DNA from: JADCCX01 sp031373545
GTDB taxonomy: Bacteria > Pseudomonadota > Alphaproteobacteria > Rhizobiales > Beijerinckiaceae
Reading direction: 5' to 3'
NCBI GenBank assembly: GCA_031373545.1
Contig: JANMMT010000202.1
Coordinates: 1-23,117, forward strand
DNA: 23,117 nt
The translations under genes were made by a program, and so were the position numbers. Each line of letters starts with the position of its first letter. The stretch's first letter is position 1. Positions 22,507 through 23,117 of the stretch are shown here, piece by piece. A model generated the notes under the pieces. It saw nothing but the letters and a program-made list of their open reading frames with translations, was not told where the DNA came from and did not search any database.

Positions 22507-23117
22507 ATGAAAGTATTTATTAGTTGGAGCGGCACGCGCAGTAAGGAATTAGCAAATGCGCTCCGCCAATGGCTCCCAATGGTTCTACAGTATGTGGAAC
22601 CTTGGGTTTCTGATAAAGATATTTCAGCAGGAGAGCGATGGGCCCAAGCCATTGCGGGCGAATTAGAGGCAGCAAATTTCGGGATCATTTGCATAACCCC
22701 TGAAAATTTGAATTCTGAGTGGATTCTGTTTGAGGCTGGCGCTCTTTCAAAATCCATGCTCGATGGAAAAGTTATACCTCTGCTATTTGGTCTTGAATTG
22801 AGTGACTTGAGCGGCCCATTGTCACAATTCCAAGCGCAGAAGGTAGATAATGTTGGCATTATGGAAGTTATCAAATCCATTAACAAAGTGGCAGAGAAGC
22901 CAGCCGCAAGCTCGATAGTCGATATGCTAGTGCCATCATTATGGCCTCGGCTACAGGAAACTCTTTCCAAAATTCCTGAAAAGCCACCATCTGATAAGCA
23001 TAAACGTTCACAACATGAAATACTTGAGGAGCTTGTAACGGGCGTGCGCGGAATAAACTCGCGTATGCGTGAATACGACCCTGATATGTCAGACCGAGAG
23101 CGTTTCATAAAACGGCG
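22507..23117 (+). CDS. TIR-domain protein, 5' part, cut by the right edge
   Basis: The frame is open from the ATG at 22507 to the window end (203 residues). 'MKVFISWSGTRSKELANALRQWLP' starts a bacterial TIR domain: strand A, then 'EPWVSDKDISAGERWAQAIAGELEAANFGIICITPENLNSEWILFEAGALSKSM' with the BB-loop region and the WxxxE motif, W72 and the putative NADase glutamate E76. 'GKVIPLLFGLELSDLSGPLSQFQAQKVD' completes the fold by about residue 115. A charged, helical stretch follows from 145. Bacterial TIR proteins commonly cleave NAD+ or make cyclic ADP-ribose signals in antiphage defence. GGGG lies about 5 bases upstream of the ATG. GC is about 45%, far below neighbours. The opposite strand is also open for most of this length but encodes nothing recognisable. 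Confidence 0.88.
   Translation, partial: MKVFISWSGTRSKELANALRQWLPMVLQYVEPWVSDKDISAGERWAQAIAGELEAANFGIICITPENLNSEWILFEAGALSKSMLDGKVIPLLFGLELSDLSGPLSQFQAQKVDNVGIMEVIKSINKVAEKPAASSIVDMLVPSLWPRLQETLSKIPEKPPSDKHKRSQHEILEELVTGVRGINSRMREYDPDMSDRERFIKR

Noticed and set aside
22449..23108. Minus-strand open frame of 219 codons at the right edge
   Set aside because: It lies antisense to the TIR gene, has no recognisable protein features, and the plus strand gives a clear TIR domain with WxxxE.

Overview
This window looks like chromosomal DNA from a GC-rich alphaproteobacterium, most likely a member of Hyphomicrobiales (rhizobia-like) or a close relative. The evidence is a MucR/Ros-family regulator, a DUF6456 protein, a 590-residue acyl-CoA dehydrogenase, a two-domain Sua5 and an MmsA with a LysR gene beside it. 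Most genes are housekeeping or central metabolism, densely packed with short gaps and several overlapping ends. No tRNA, rRNA, CRISPR array, insertion sequence or transposase was seen.

Layout from left to right. Positions 1-413 hold two minus-strand genes: the first codons of a gene running off the left edge (possibly hisI) and a small secreted protein with a pentapeptide repeat. Positions 414-949 are an AT-rich non-coding stretch leading into a MucR-family regulator. That gene ends in a clear intrinsic terminator and is followed by a palindromic promoter/operator region and a DUF6456 gene. Positions 2078-4306 (minus) encode a thiolase and then a PfkB-family adenosine kinase. Positions 4418-6854 (plus) encode a polysaccharide flippase translationally overlapped with a FemAB/GNAT-like acyltransferase. 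Positions 6842-8414 (minus) encode a DUF805 membrane protein and DapE. mepA is at 8501-9451 (plus). pgi and a UPF0114 membrane protein (minus) overlap by ATGA.

Positions 11832-13786 (plus) hold a polyamine-binding protein without its transporter and a nitrilase-family amidase. Positions 13790-17371 (minus) encode Sua5, a LysR regulator and methylmalonate-semialdehyde dehydrogenase. Positions 17503-20906 (plus) form a tight acyl-CoA oxidation operon (acyl-CoA dehydrogenase, crotonase-fold isomerase/hydratase, HSDL2-like SDR), followed by a CorA-type metal transporter.

The right end changes character. After corA come a 44-residue lipoprotein, a BrnA-like antitoxin with no BrnT toxin beside it and, from 22507 to the edge, a TIR-domain protein. 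The TIR gene drops from about 65% GC to about 45% GC. It reads on the plus strand and is cut by the window edge; the 660-base open frame on the opposite strand is its shadow. This is the best candidate in the window for a recently acquired defence system, and its partner genes would lie beyond position 23117. Other points worth a second look are a MucR-like protein missing two of the four canonical zinc ligands, a Shine-Dalgarno sequence buried in a hairpin upstream of the DUF6456 gene, and the flippase/acyltransferase pair with no glycosyltransferases nearby.
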